From: Lunularia cruciata
Lineage: Eukaryota > Streptophyta > Marchantiopsida > Lunulariales > Lunulariaceae
Length of the DNA: 64,000 bases
Assembly: GCA_948567375.1 (NCBI GenBank)
Contig: OX419757.1
Span: forward strand, 25,234,001 to 25,298,000
Reading direction: 5' to 3'
The notes under the pieces were generated by a model that saw only the letters and a list, made by a program, of their open reading frames with translations, did not search any database and was not told the origin of the DNA. Both the position numbers and the translations under genes were made by a program. Positions 1 through 9,783 of this stretch are shown here, in pieces; the first letter of the stretch is position 1, and each line of letters starts with the position of its first letter.

Positions 1-339
1 CCCAACCACTAAGTCAAGGATTCCTTCACATGGGCTATCCTTGGACTAAAGAAGAATCCAAAACAAAAAGGCTTGCGGGCCCAAGAGTTCTCAACTCTTT
101 CCTCAAATCCAAACACCTAGGAATAATACCAAGTTAACACTCTAAAGTCCAAAATAGTTGTGCTCATCTTTTCTACTTCCTCTAAAGTAAGGTCCCCTCT
201 ATCTTAGCTATGACTAACTTTAGCTAACCATGACTAATATAGAACCATCCTTTATCTCTATATAAATAATATCTCTTAAGTACTTGTAATACCAAGTTAA
301 ATATCACAATACCACACACATGCACAAATGGGTGTTACA
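1..339 (-). repeat. 3' LTR of the gypsy element (clipped by window start)
   Basis: This stretch is a direct repeat of 13539-13877 with about 13 mismatches and no gaps. On the minus strand it begins TGTAACACCC at 339, a common plant gypsy LTR start, and runs off the window. The polypurine tract lies directly next to it at 340-350, which identifies it as the 3' LTR. The rest of this LTR and its target duplication lie outside the window. Confidence 0.85.
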
Positions 340-350
340 TTTACCTCCGG
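340..350 (-). other. polypurine tract of the gypsy element
   Basis: On the minus strand CCGGAGGTAAA abuts the LTR start TGTAACA exactly. A purine-rich run directly upstream of the 3' LTR is where plus-strand DNA synthesis is primed. It is short, with two pyrimidines at its 5' edge, so the exact limits are inferred. Confidence 0.6.
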
Positions 351-387
351 ACTAAGTTTTCACTTTGTCCTCAAAGTGAAGGTCTTT

Positions 388-564
388 CTACCTTCTATAG
401 TACATCTTCAACTTATCATGGTTAATCCTATCAAAGTGTCTTCCTCCCAACTCCTTGAGATCATAGGTGAAATTGCTCCACACCTTCTCCACTATGAGGG
501 GGCACCAATGTCCTCTACGAGAATCACATTAACCGCCCGGCTGAAAAGTTTCCTGGACATAGTT
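388..564 (-). pseudogene. gypsy integrase C-terminal end (separated by LINE-A)
   Basis: Read on the minus strand, this encodes the end of a gypsy integrase: a G-P-x-I-V-E-K-V-like strand, then YDLKELGGRHFDRINHDKLK and a TAG stop at 388-390. This matches the usual C-terminal pattern in which a domain with a predicted SH3-like fold ends just before the polypurine tract. No chromodomain is visible. An in-frame stop occurs near the 5' edge, and LINE-A separates this piece from the rest of integrase at 2135-2922. The gap 351-387 is untranslated 3' sequence. Confidence 0.65.
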
Positions 565-2134
565 CCAAGGGTGTTGGGAGAGCTCTCTATGTTGCCTTTA
601 TTGATTTCAGGAAGGCCTTTGATAAGGTGCTCAGGAAATCTCTAAGTGAGAGACTCATTGAAGTGGGTGTTTCAACTGATCTGATTGGTGCTATCTCTAG
701 ACTCTATGAGAAAGTGATTGTGAAACTTTCATCTTTGAGCTCTCAAGATGTCCTTAGCACAATGGGTGTGATCCAAGGCTGCTCTCTATCTCCAACTCTG
801 TTTGGAATCTTCATCAATGATCTAGAGAGTCTACTCATGGAAGCTAGAGCTACATGTGTACAGGTTGGCTCTTTGATGATAAATGCACTCCTTTATGCAG
901 ATGATGTAGTGCTTCTCTCCACAAATCCACAAACTTTACAGAAGCTGTTAGTTTCTCTACTTTGCTTTTGCAATCAAACAAAGATGGAGGTGAACCTTGA
1001 CAAGTCCAAGGTGATTGTGGTGGGTTCTAAAGGTGTCACACCTTTCTTTTTTGATGGACAGCAATTGGAGCAGGTTTCTTCTTATAATTACTTGGGCCTT
1101 GAGTTTTCTCATGACTATAGTTGGTCTACTTGTGTAAAGATGAGAATCAATGCAGGTTTTAGAGCTTTGTATTCACTCATGAATCGCTCTAGACTTGCTC
1201 ATCTTACCACATGGGAGTTGAAGAAGGTGTTGTTCAGATCTCTTGTGCAGCCGGTGGTTCTGTATGGTGCTCAGATTTGGGGTCCAGGTACTAAGAAGAC
1301 ATGGTGGCAAAAGGTGGAGAAAATTCAGAAATTGTTTTTGTGTGATGAACTTGGAGTGAGGACTCAAACTCCTTATGTATTGCTGCTTGCTGAAACTGGG
1401 TTTTTGCCACTTGAGGGTGAAGCTTTGTTCTTGGCTCTCACATATGCCACTAAGGTGAGGTCCATGGAGCATGGGAGACTTCCCTACCAAGCTTTTTGTG
1501 CCACTCTATCTATTGGTTGGTATACAGATCTGATTGCATGGGCCACAAGGTGGAATGTTTGTGAGCGACATTGGAGATTGGAGCCTATTGCACTTCGAGA
1601 GGTGATCAAGGAGCAGTTCTTACTTCGCTTATGGCAGCAGCCCGGTACCAAGATGGTGTTCTATCAGCAGTTTGTAAATCCTATGTTGGTGTATTGTGAG
1701 CAAGATTATCTCTTGGCTAGGATTTCTACTTCACTTAGACATGTTATTGCTCAATATAGAACTAGTTCTCATAGACTAGAAGTAGAACAAGGACGTTGGC
1801 AGCAGATAGAGCACTCTATGCGACTTTGAAAATTGTGTATTATGAGCAAAGTTGAGGATGAACATCATGGGTTTGTTGATTGCCCTTGTTACATGCAAAT
1901 TAGAGTAAGAAATCAGATTAGTTGTAGTGACTTCTCAACTCTCTTACGGGTTGAAGCTTTTGCGTTAGGGAAGTACATGAAAAAAGTTACTTTACATCGG
2001 ACCAATTTATTACAGATTGGTCAGATGCCCTAAGCCCTAGCCTAGGCTCACATTTCATGTGTTTTGTATTGTGTTTCTAGCTTTTTGACTCTTTGGGTCT
2101 TTCGGGCTTTATATTCCATTGTTTCATTGTTTCA
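565..2134 (+). mobile_element. LINE-A, 5'-truncated, inside the gypsy integrase
   Basis: The copy starts in ORF2 just before RT motif A (IDFRKAFDK at 602-630), keeps YADD near 894-905, and reads through the RT thumb and C-terminal domain to a stop at 2031-2033, then a 3'UTR and a TTTCATTG-type tail. One nonsense codon (TGC to TGA, 1827-1829) breaks the frame at the first cysteine of the C-terminal zinc motif. Gypsy integrase sequence flanks both sides. Flanks GAAAAGTTTCC (left) and GAAAATTCC (right) may be a decayed target duplication, but this is weak. 5' truncation is typical of target-primed reverse transcription. Confidence 0.85.
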
Positions 2135-2922
2135 TGAAAATTCCAAAGTACTTAGGCAAAAACTTCTTTTGCACTCTCTTGAATCGAATTGGAATCAAAC
2201 AACATTACCCAATCACCTTCTTCAAAAGGCCTCACCTTCTTCTTGCTTTGCCTCTTGTCATAGCTCTCCTTTTGTTTCCTTTGGGCTTGCTCCACTCGAA
2301 CCATAGCAACTGCTCTTCCGTCTTCCAACTCCATGAGTTGTTCCTTCCTTGACTTCTCTACATCACCTCCTTGTGTTGTCTTCAATCTCCTATGAATGCT
2401 TTGGAAGGTAGGAAGATCAAAGTGAATAGGTAAGGTAGACTCAATACCATACACCAATTGAAATGGAGAATATCCGGTGGAAGTCTTCATGGCTGTCCTA
2501 TACTCCTACAAAACTGCATGAATCCTCTTGTCCCAATGATGTTTAGCCCCCTCTATTTCTGCATCTTAGGCCAACATCATGCACAAGGTCTGATTGGTTC
2601 TCTCTGCCAAGCCACTGGAATTTGGCTTATAGGATGTAGTTACTCTATGTGTGATAGAGAAATGTTGTAGCGTGGCTGTAGTAATGCTTCCTGTAAACTC
2701 TCCTCCTCTATCAGAAACTAACTCCAAAGGGCATCCAAACCTAGTGATAATGCGTTCATAAAGAAATCTACCCACTTCATCTTCATTCTTATCCCTCAAT
2801 GGTCTAGCCTCAACCCACTTGGTAAGGTAATTAGTAACTACCACAATGTACCAATTGTTCCTTGGGGTTCTATTGAGAGGACCTACAAAATCAATTCCCC
2901 ACTTCTCAAAAGGTCCTAGCAA
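2135..2922 (-). pseudogene. gypsy integrase catalytic core and following region
   Basis: Integrase inserts the cDNA into the host genome. The core reads GIDFVGP (first Asp), LVSDRGGEF (second Asp) and SGLAERTN (Glu), so the D,D-E triad is present in 2566-2922. A stop at its end is followed by STGYSPFQLVYG (2430-2490), the usual continuation after the core, and a lysine-rich segment. A frameshift is needed near 2150 to read KKFLPKYFGIF just before the LINE-A junction. Several stops and frameshifts make it non-functional. Confidence 0.8.
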
Positions 2923-2970
2923 TGGAATTGATCTAAGTGGTGGAGTGGATGTAGACTTTCTAGCAAAAGC

Positions 2971-4080
2971 TTAACAAACATGACAAGTTTTGCAATAATC
3001 AAGACAATCCTTGAAAATCCCTCTCCAATGGTAGCCTGCATCTAGAATCTTGAAAGCAGTCACCTTTCCTGCAAAGTGTCCTCCACATACTGAACCTTCA
3101 TGAAACTCCTTTATGAGTAGGATATACTCTTTCTTACCCACTGCTCTTTGAAGTAGACCATCTGCTCCTTGGTGAAAAAGAATATCCTCCACCATTGTGT
3201 AAGGTCTAGATCTTGCTGCAAGGGCCTTCCTCTCCCTAGCATGCATCCCTTCTGGATAGTTACCTCTTGTCACAAAATCCACAATCTCCTTGTACTCCAT
3301 TGGAACCTCTTGAGTGATTGAGATTGTCATGAGCTCCTCATCCAAGAAGGAATCATCCACTCGCTCATCTCCATCATGATCATAGGCTCTAGATAACAAG
3401 TCAGCATTTGCATGTTTCTTTCTTGGCCTATCCTCAATGGTGTAGTCATACTCAGACAAGAGTATCATCCACCTTGCTAGTCTCTCTTCAACATTAGGCT
3501 TGTTAAAGATGTACTTCAAAGCCTTGTGATCCATCGTGACAATGGTGGCTTTCCCTCCAATCAAGTAGTGTCTAAACTTCTTGAGACCAAAGATCACTGC
3601 CAACCCTTCTCTCTTTGTGACAAAGTAGTTCTTCTCTACTGAAACCATCTGCCTACTAACATAAGCTATTGGATGATCATGCCCATCTTGGTCTAATTGA
3701 CTAAGAGTGAATCCTATAGCTATATTAGAAGTATCAGTGTAGAGGATGAAAGGCTTACTCCAATCAAGTTTAGCAAGAATTGGAGCTACAACAAGGGATT
3801 GCTTGAGTTCCTCAAAAGCATTGAGAGCCTCCTTCTCTTCCAAAATCACCATGTAATCTACACCCTTCTTCATGTAGATGGTCAATGCATAAGCCTTGTT
3901 GGAAAATGAGAAGATGAACCTCCTAAAGTACCCAACCATCCCCAAGAATTGGCGTAACTTTTTCAAGCTTGAAGAGAATGGAAGGTCTGAGATTTTCCTC
4001 ACCTTCTTAAGATCAACTGCTAATCCATCCTTGGAGATGATGCGCCCCAAAAGTAGACCTTCTTCACATCCAAAATGCAC
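2971..4080 (-). pseudogene. gypsy RNase H and integrase zinc domain
   Basis: A 369-residue open stretch holds the end of RT (LRQFLGMVGYFRRFI), the RNase H domain (FILYTDTSNIAIG; MDHKALKYIF; HANADLLSR) and the H-H-C-C integrase zinc finger (HEGSVCGGHFAG to CKTCHVC) at the C-terminal end. RNase H degrades the RNA strand of the hybrid; the zinc domain helps integrase multimerise. A stop just after CHVC separates it from the integrase core at 2922. It overlaps the RT block in another frame (4020-4080), which marks a frameshift. Confidence 0.82.
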
Positions 4081-4604
4081 TTCTCTGGGTTGAGTGATAC
4101 ATTTGCCTCATCCAAGCGTTGCAAGACTTTGATTAGGTGCTCAAAGTGCTCCTCCTTGCTCCCATAGACACAAAAGTAATCAATGAAGTCTCTCACATAT
4201 TTCCCAATGAAAGGTTCAAATACCTTGTTCATGAACTATTGGAATGTGGCTGGAGCATTGCAAAGCCCAAAAGGCATGTCCTTGAAAGCGTAAGTTCCCC
4301 AAGGTGTGGTGAACGTGGTGAGTTGTTGAAGCTTTGGTGCAATCTTGATTTTGTTGTATCCACTATAACCATGTCCAAAACTGTACCTCTCATGACCTGC
4401 AACCTCCTCCAAGATCTCATCAATGAATGGCAATGGGCAGTAGTCCTTCTTGGTAACAACATTAAGTTTCTTGTAATCCACACATACCCAAAGCTTGCCA
4501 TTCTTTTTCTTCACAATGACAATTGGAGACACCCATTCTAAATTCTCCACCTCAAAGATAAATCCAGCCTCCTTGAGCTCATCAATCTCCTCCTTCACAA
4601 CCAA
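4020..4604 (-). pseudogene. gypsy reverse transcriptase, catalytic residues lost
   Basis: Two open stretches (4604-4236 and 4232-4020), separated by a stop, carry RT: EIDELKEAGFIFEVEN, SPIVIVKKKNG, VCVDYKKLN, TTFTTPWGTYAFKDMPFGL and NAPATFQ. Motif A reads FGHGYSGYN where the family has LDGYSGYN, so the first catalytic Asp is His (4371-4373). Motif C reads FIDYFCVYG where FVDDFCVYG is usual, so the second Asp of the pair is Tyr (4176-4178). With two of three metal ligands gone it cannot polymerise. Confidence 0.85.
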
Positions 4605-4628
4605 AGATATTGGTGGGCTAATGCAACG

Positions 4629-5240
4629 TTACTTTTGGCGGATTGGTCTTGCATGTGACTCCATCTCTATCTTGTGCTCCTCCAAGGTGACTTCCTTCAA
4701 ATCCTTGTAACTAAAAGCAAACACATGGATGAACTTGCGGAAAATCTCCTCAAATCTCACCTTCTCCTCCTTGGTAACATTTAGGCCATACTTGAGGGTA
4801 GCTAACCTTCTCTCTACCTCCTCAAGTGTCAATGGTGATTTGTTTGGGTCCTTCAAAACCTTTGGCTTAGGTGCAAAATCCATAGCACACAAGGGATACA
4901 CATCTGAATCAGATTCAGATTCATCCTCCTCCGTGGAAGTCTCCTCCTCCATGCTTGTGTCCACACCTAAAGCTCCTTCTTCAGAATCTGATTCTCAATA
5001 ATCAGAAGATGGTGTATCTGAATGTGAAGTGTTGGTGGTGTTAGTCACAGGAACTATGACTCTATGGTTTGATGGCCCAATCCTCAAGTACCCTTTGTGC
5101 CATCAATCAGTTGTGCGTGTTGCTCTCAACCATGGCCTCCCAAGAAGTAAGTCATAGCTTGAATCCTTCAAGACTTGGAAAGTCATGAGATTTTGAACTC
5201 CCATAACTGAAACTACCACTTTATCCATCACCCCTATTGG
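4629..5240 (-). pseudogene. gypsy protease C-terminal part and protease-RT linker
   Basis: Reading from 5240 downwards there is the end of the retropepsin domain (GVQNLMTFQVLKDSSYDLLL followed by GRPWLRA, the conserved LLGRPW element), then an acidic Ser/Asp/Glu-rich linker and the segment leading into RT (LTLEEVERRLATLKYGLN, then EEHKIEME). Stops near 4996 and 5229, and another in the gap 4605-4628, break the frame. Acidic linkers of this kind are common in plant gypsy polyproteins and have no assigned activity. Confidence 0.7.
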
Positions 5241-6014
5241 TCAAACTTGTTGCTTGTTTGCCATGCTCACCACAAATGTTGAAGGTCTTGAGGGTATCAT
5301 ACCCAATTTCTTCATCAACCTTTCTGACATGGCATTCACTGCTGATCCTCCATCAACCAATGCATCCTTGATGTTGTGACCATTCACTCTCACATCAATC
5401 TTGGAGGCATATTCACAAGCCTCCCATGGTGCTGGCTTGGCATCCACCATCCCTATTGATACTGGAACTTTTGCCTTCTTCTTCTTCTTGCTCCTTGTAG
5501 AACTCAAACCACCTCTAAGCTCCTTTCTCAAGGTAGGGTTCAAAGCAATTAATTGGCCCATTGTGATGTTAGCCTTGTGACTACCAACATCCTCCAACAC
5601 ATTGTAGTTCCATTGTTGCTTTGAGATCAAGAAGTCCTCCATCCCCAACTTCTTCCTTGGAGTCTTTGTTGTTGATGGTGTTGAGGTGCGAGTGCTCCTA
5701 GTAGACATAGGAGTATCCTTGCTTGAAGTAAATCCTTGAGAAGAGTGAACATCCTCAGCAAAACGAGCTCTCTTCTTCTCTTCTGCCAAAAGCTCCAAAT
5801 TAAGACCCTTGGAGTTTGAGCACTCTCCCTTCTCATACTTGCTCTCAACCACATCTATAGATGCTATCCCCTTACCTTTGTTGGGATTAGGAGCCACTTG
5901 GGTTTCACTACCTCCCTCTTTCCCTCTATTTTCTCCCTCATAACCCCTTCCTCCATGGTAAGTGGAATTTGGGCAATTCCTTTGGATATGCCTCTTCCTC
6001 CACAACCAAAACAA
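5241..6014 (-). pseudogene. gypsy gag end and aspartic protease
   Basis: This 257-residue stretch begins inside the gag zinc knuckle (H-x4-C half, KRHIQRNCPN), continues through a low-complexity Ser/Thr/Lys region and ends in the retropepsin active site ALVDGGSAVNAM (D-G-G-S in place of D-S/T-G-A, a form seen in plant gypsy elements). Protease cuts the Gag-Pol polyprotein. The C-C half of the zinc knuckle lies in the other frame (5864-6856), so a frameshift splits the knuckle itself. Its C-terminal part continues past a stop into 5040-5240. Confidence 0.78.
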
Positions 6015-6856
6015 TTTCTATCATTGAAATTGTTGGCTGGTCGGCCTCCTCTATATGGATAGTTTCCATAACTCCTAGGCCCTCTCCCTACATTCTGATC
6101 CACCTCTCTCTTCTCCCATAGTTGCACCACATTGATCTTGAGATCCGCAAGTTGTTCTGTGATGGTTTGGAGTGGATCTTTTGGTGGAGGTGCAAAAACT
6201 AGAGCAACTACTACTTGTGGTGCAACCCTTGTCACCAAAGTATCAGAAGTTCCACCATACTTGTAGCCTTGAGGATGATGCACAACCTCCTTCACCACCA
6301 AATCACTCTCATCACCTTCCAAACTCTCCTCCATACGAATTGCGATCTTGATAGCTTCAACCTTGGAAGAAGGTTTCTCATATCTCACCTTGCTTCTAGT
6401 TTGTGGTCTCAACCCTCCCACAAAATTCTTGGTGAGCATGGCTCCTATGCCAATCATTGTAGTCTCCACATCATCCCCACCCTTCCTCAACACTATGCAA
6501 AATCTGGACTCCAACTTTTCCACTCTTTCCACATAGACTCTCACTTTCTCTCCGTCTCCTTGTTTGAGAAATGTAACCTCACTCATCAATCTCTCATAAC
6601 TCTCATCAGGAAGAAAGTTCTCAAAGAGTGCTGAAGTCAAAGTTTCCCAAGACTCTTCTTCCTCATCTCTCCTCTCTCTCTTTTGGTATTCTGACTCATA
6701 CCATGTAAGTGTTGCATCCTCAAAGAAATCTGGTAATAATGAGGCCCACTCATTCTTCCTCCTCTCATTGTTTCCTATGCAAGCTCTCTTGAAGTCTCTC
6801 AGAAAGGCCTCCACATCTTCTCCATCCTTGCCAAAGAAAATCGGAAGTTTCCACAT
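5864..6856 (-). pseudogene. gypsy gag (capsid/nucleocapsid)
   Basis: Starting at ATG 6856, the protein shows the retrotransposon-gag pattern: FFGKDGEDVEAFLRDFKRAC, WYESEYQ, FLPDESYERLMSEVTFLKQG and FVGGLRPQTRSKV. This is the capsid-like domain that packages element RNA. Near the C-terminus comes NFNDRNCFGCGGRG, the first half of a CCHC zinc knuckle; the second half is in the frame of 5241-6014, so the gene is frameshifted at about 5990. Length to the knuckle (about 280 residues) is normal for plant gypsy Gag. Confidence 0.82.
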
Positions 6857-7088
6857 CTTAAACTCTCACTATCTTTTTTTCTCTCAATTTTTTTTTCTCT
6901 TTTTTTTCTCTCACTCTATTACTAATAAAGTATATACATGACTAACACCATCTGAGAATAATCCACTCTAGGGAACACAAAAAGTTCAGGTTGCTCCAAG
7001 ATTTCTATAGCAACATCAAATCCTAGAGTGCATATTAATCTAACTCTCATGGATAGTTTATCCATAAGTTGAAAGATTATCTCCATCA
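6857..7088 (-). other. gypsy leader before gag, purine-rich on the sense strand
   Basis: No coding potential is visible. Positions 6861-6920 are almost pure C/T on the plus strand, so A/G on the sense strand, directly upstream of the gag ATG. It may be simple-sequence expansion or an unstructured leader; nothing here decides between them. Confidence 0.5.
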
Positions 7089-7500
7089 CTAATCTTGAGA
7101 ACTAGCTGATGAAGGTGGTAGTATTTCTGTAGCTGTACTAAGACTCTCTCCAAGATCCTTCACCAAAGTCTCCAAAAGTGATTTTACTCCACTACACTCA
7201 TGTCCTTTTGGAAGTCCTTCAACTCCACAAACCTCACACAACTCCTTGGTCTTAGATCTTCTTCCTCCCAATCTTGGTGAAAAAGGTCCAACATGTAAAC
7301 CCAAGTCCAGTAAGCCTCTCCTTTCTCTCAATCTCTTGCTCTCAAAGGTCAATGGACATGAACTTGCCTTATGTCCCTTCTCTCTACACAAAAAGCACTT
7401 AGACTCACTCTTTCCTCCAAGTGGTGTAGTTTTTTGGATCCTCTCAACACTCTCTTCAAATTTTCAGGACAATTCACTGAAAATTGAAGAAATGGCAGAC
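7089..7500 (-). pseudogene. zinc-knuckle ORF upstream of gag in the gypsy element
   Basis: Reading on the minus strand, one frame gives FEESVERIQKTTPLGG, a perfect CCHC zinc knuckle CFLCREKGHKASSCP (C-x2-C-x4-H-x4-C), a basic segment, a second cysteine/histidine cluster (CEVCGVEGLPKGHEC) and a C-terminal tail ending SSASSQD with a stop at 7089-7091. A TGA near 7462 breaks the upstream part, which reads ISSIFSELS. CCHC knuckles bind nucleic acid. It lies between the leader and a gag that has its own knuckle, so it is an extra ORF. I do not recognise the family; it could be captured or left from another element. Confidence 0.5.
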
Positions 7501-7898
7501 TATGTACAATTCTCTAGAGAGCATGCAGTTGCGGGAGCACTTTACCCTATCAACTTTCAAAAATTCTAGCCCAGTGCGCATATAAGCTCTCACAATAATT
7601 TCAAGTGTGCTAACTGAAAGATAACCCAAGCTATCATGTGTAGAAATCTCAAGTCCAGATCTCAAACTTGAGATTTTGCCCAAAATCACCTTAATCCCCA
7701 AAATCTACAATCCACCTCACACAATCTCTCCAATTCCTCTCATGTGTACAAGATGTACAAAACAAACTCAAAGACATCATAATGAACTACAGGGTATACA
7801 AATGGATCTTGGTTCTCTAGCATAAATTCAGCCCCCTCTCCTCTCCTAATGTTCTCTCCAAGTGAGCTCTCATAGTTTAGTTGGAGCACATGGAGTGG
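7501..7898 (-). other. gypsy 5' leader, no clear gene
   Basis: Minus-strand reading continues open from about 7701 (a segment ending LYIVCHFFNFQ) but resembles no family I know and may be an N-terminal extension of the zinc-knuckle ORF. 7702-7898 holds nothing recognisable. LINE-B separates this stretch from the primer-binding site at 13166-13182. Confidence 0.45.
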
Positions 7899-8942
7899 GG
7901 TTTCCAAAGTTTAAGAGGAGAGGAGTCCTGAAAGTTTGAGAAGCCATATCTCCCTACATAAATGTCCAAACGTTACGCTTTTGGTCTATTTTGAAGCACC
8001 TTTCCAACAGCTTTCCAAAGCCACCAATAATGTATCATTCTGAGCTTTGTAAAAAACGTTATGAGTGATTGAAATTTTTGACACACGAGCTAGACTTGAG
8101 AGTTTGAATCTTGATCATATGGTGTCCAAATGGAGTGATTTTTGCGGCATTAAAAGCGCCTTTAGAAGGTCTTCCGATTGATACCATGCGCGCTTGCAGA
8201 ACACATATACACAAAAAGTAATGATGATCCAAATTCTGCCATCTCCTGGAGATTTTAGGGTTTGAGCTCAATTTTCAACACCTTGATACTTTTTGGTTCC
8301 ATGTCCAAATCTTTCAATCTTGGCCTCATTGGAAACAACTGTGGAAGGGCTTTCTTTTGAATACCTGCTGGCTGAAGTTGGAGTTTTGTGGAAGAAGTTT
8401 CGAAATTCATCAATCTGTGTTCTTGTGCGGTTGGTGGTGCTCAAATCTGCAACTTTCAGAGGCTCGAACTTCGGACTTACATCTTCAAATGAGGTGATCT
8501 TGGTCTCATTAGAAGCATCTTGTCAAGAGCTATTTATTCAGATTGTTCTCATAGAATTTGGAGCTTTGTTCTTGAAGTTATAAGGATTTGAATTTTGTGA
8601 CTCAATGAGGTTTAGAAGTTTACCATAGATAACTCTAGAGGCCATAACTTCATGTCTATTGGCTCAAATGAGTTCATTTTTGGTTTATTGGATAGAATTT
8701 CTCAAGAGCTTTTGCTTGAGTCAGCACTTGTAGATTTTGAAGTACTATAGCCAAGGTTATGAATTTTCGAAATCTGTAGGATTTCAAAATTTTCAAATTC
8801 AAAAGTTTGTAACTTTTGATTTGCAAGTCCAAAGGAGTAGATTTTTGGTTCATGAAAAAAAGTAATTGTAGAGCTATTTCTGTTCACAAAGCTTGAGTGA
8901 ACCTGAGGATACATTCTCATAGTATCTGTTAGAACTTTTAGA

Positions 8943-9783
8943 ATGGAAGCTTCCTAGATGATGCAAGACATTGCTGAGATAGCTTCAAAACAACAATAGC
9001 TTGCTGAAATGTATAGAAAAGCAAATGACTTCCACAAGGAACTCAAGAGCTTTTTTTCCCCCATGTCTCAATGCATGAACACTCTTATGGCAGATTTGCA
9101 AACCGTAAGAGTTGATGTCTTGACTGTGAAAGAATCTCTCAATTCGATTACCGTAGATATCCAAGAACTCAAGAAGAGTAGCAATTTGATGTTAGACTCA
9201 ACAAAGGGTATAGAAGATGCTACTGAGAAGGTTGCTTCCTTGGGAGCACAAGCCACCAACATTGCTTCACAAAATGGAGGGCTGCAAGAGATAGTTGACA
9301 CATTAGAGGTCAAGATGAAGTCATATGCCGGAGCTACGAAGGTGGCTCAAATCTCTTACTTGGAAGAGCATGAGGTTGAGAAGGAGAACCAATTGGTGAG
9401 AATGAAGAACTTGAGGATTTCAGGTTTGCCAGAGACTGAGAAGGAAGACACCAAGGCCATAGTATGTGAGTTTATTGCTGATTCTTTGAGAGTCCATGAT
9501 CCTTAGATTTTGCAAGCATATAGATTGGGACAACAAGGTGCACAACCAAGAAGCATTTTGGTGAGGTTTGGCTCAAAAACTCAAAGGAATGCAGTGATGG
9601 GGAACAAAGCTATACTAAAGGGGCGGTGGATCTGGTTGGACCCTGATCTCACACCTCTCTTGATGGCAAGCAAAGAAGGGAGAATTAGCAAAGGTGAAGG
9701 AGGCTCAACAAGCAGGCTTTGTTGCATTCTTGAGAGATAATAGAGTTGTGATTACTCAAAAGAAATTGCCAGCTATTGCATAG
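8943..9783 (+). pseudogene. LINE-B ORF1
   Basis: Same protein as LINE-J ORF1 (coiled coil, then L1 ORF1p-like RNA-binding region). The ATG at 8943 is intact, but codon 5 is TAG, a CAA codon near 8997 is TAG, and the frame stops again at 9504-9506 (CAG to TAG in VHDPQI). A small indel near 9660 shifts the frame where others read TPLQWQAK. The final TAG (9781-9783) is the shared ORF1 stop. Confidence 0.85.

Noticed and set aside
328-645. 105-aa plus-strand frame across 328-645
   Set aside because: It spans the LTR edge, antisense integrase and the start of LINE-A, so it is a chance fusion.
1173-1490. Open frames of ~105 aa antisense to LINE ORF2 (also 12156-12473, 58589-58906, 61245-61562)
   Set aside because: They recur only because every LINE copy carries the same sequence; they mirror the thumb-domain codons and have no family resemblance.
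6215-6634. 139-aa plus-strand frame antisense to gag
   Set aside because: Antisense of a recognisable gag; no motif or independent support.
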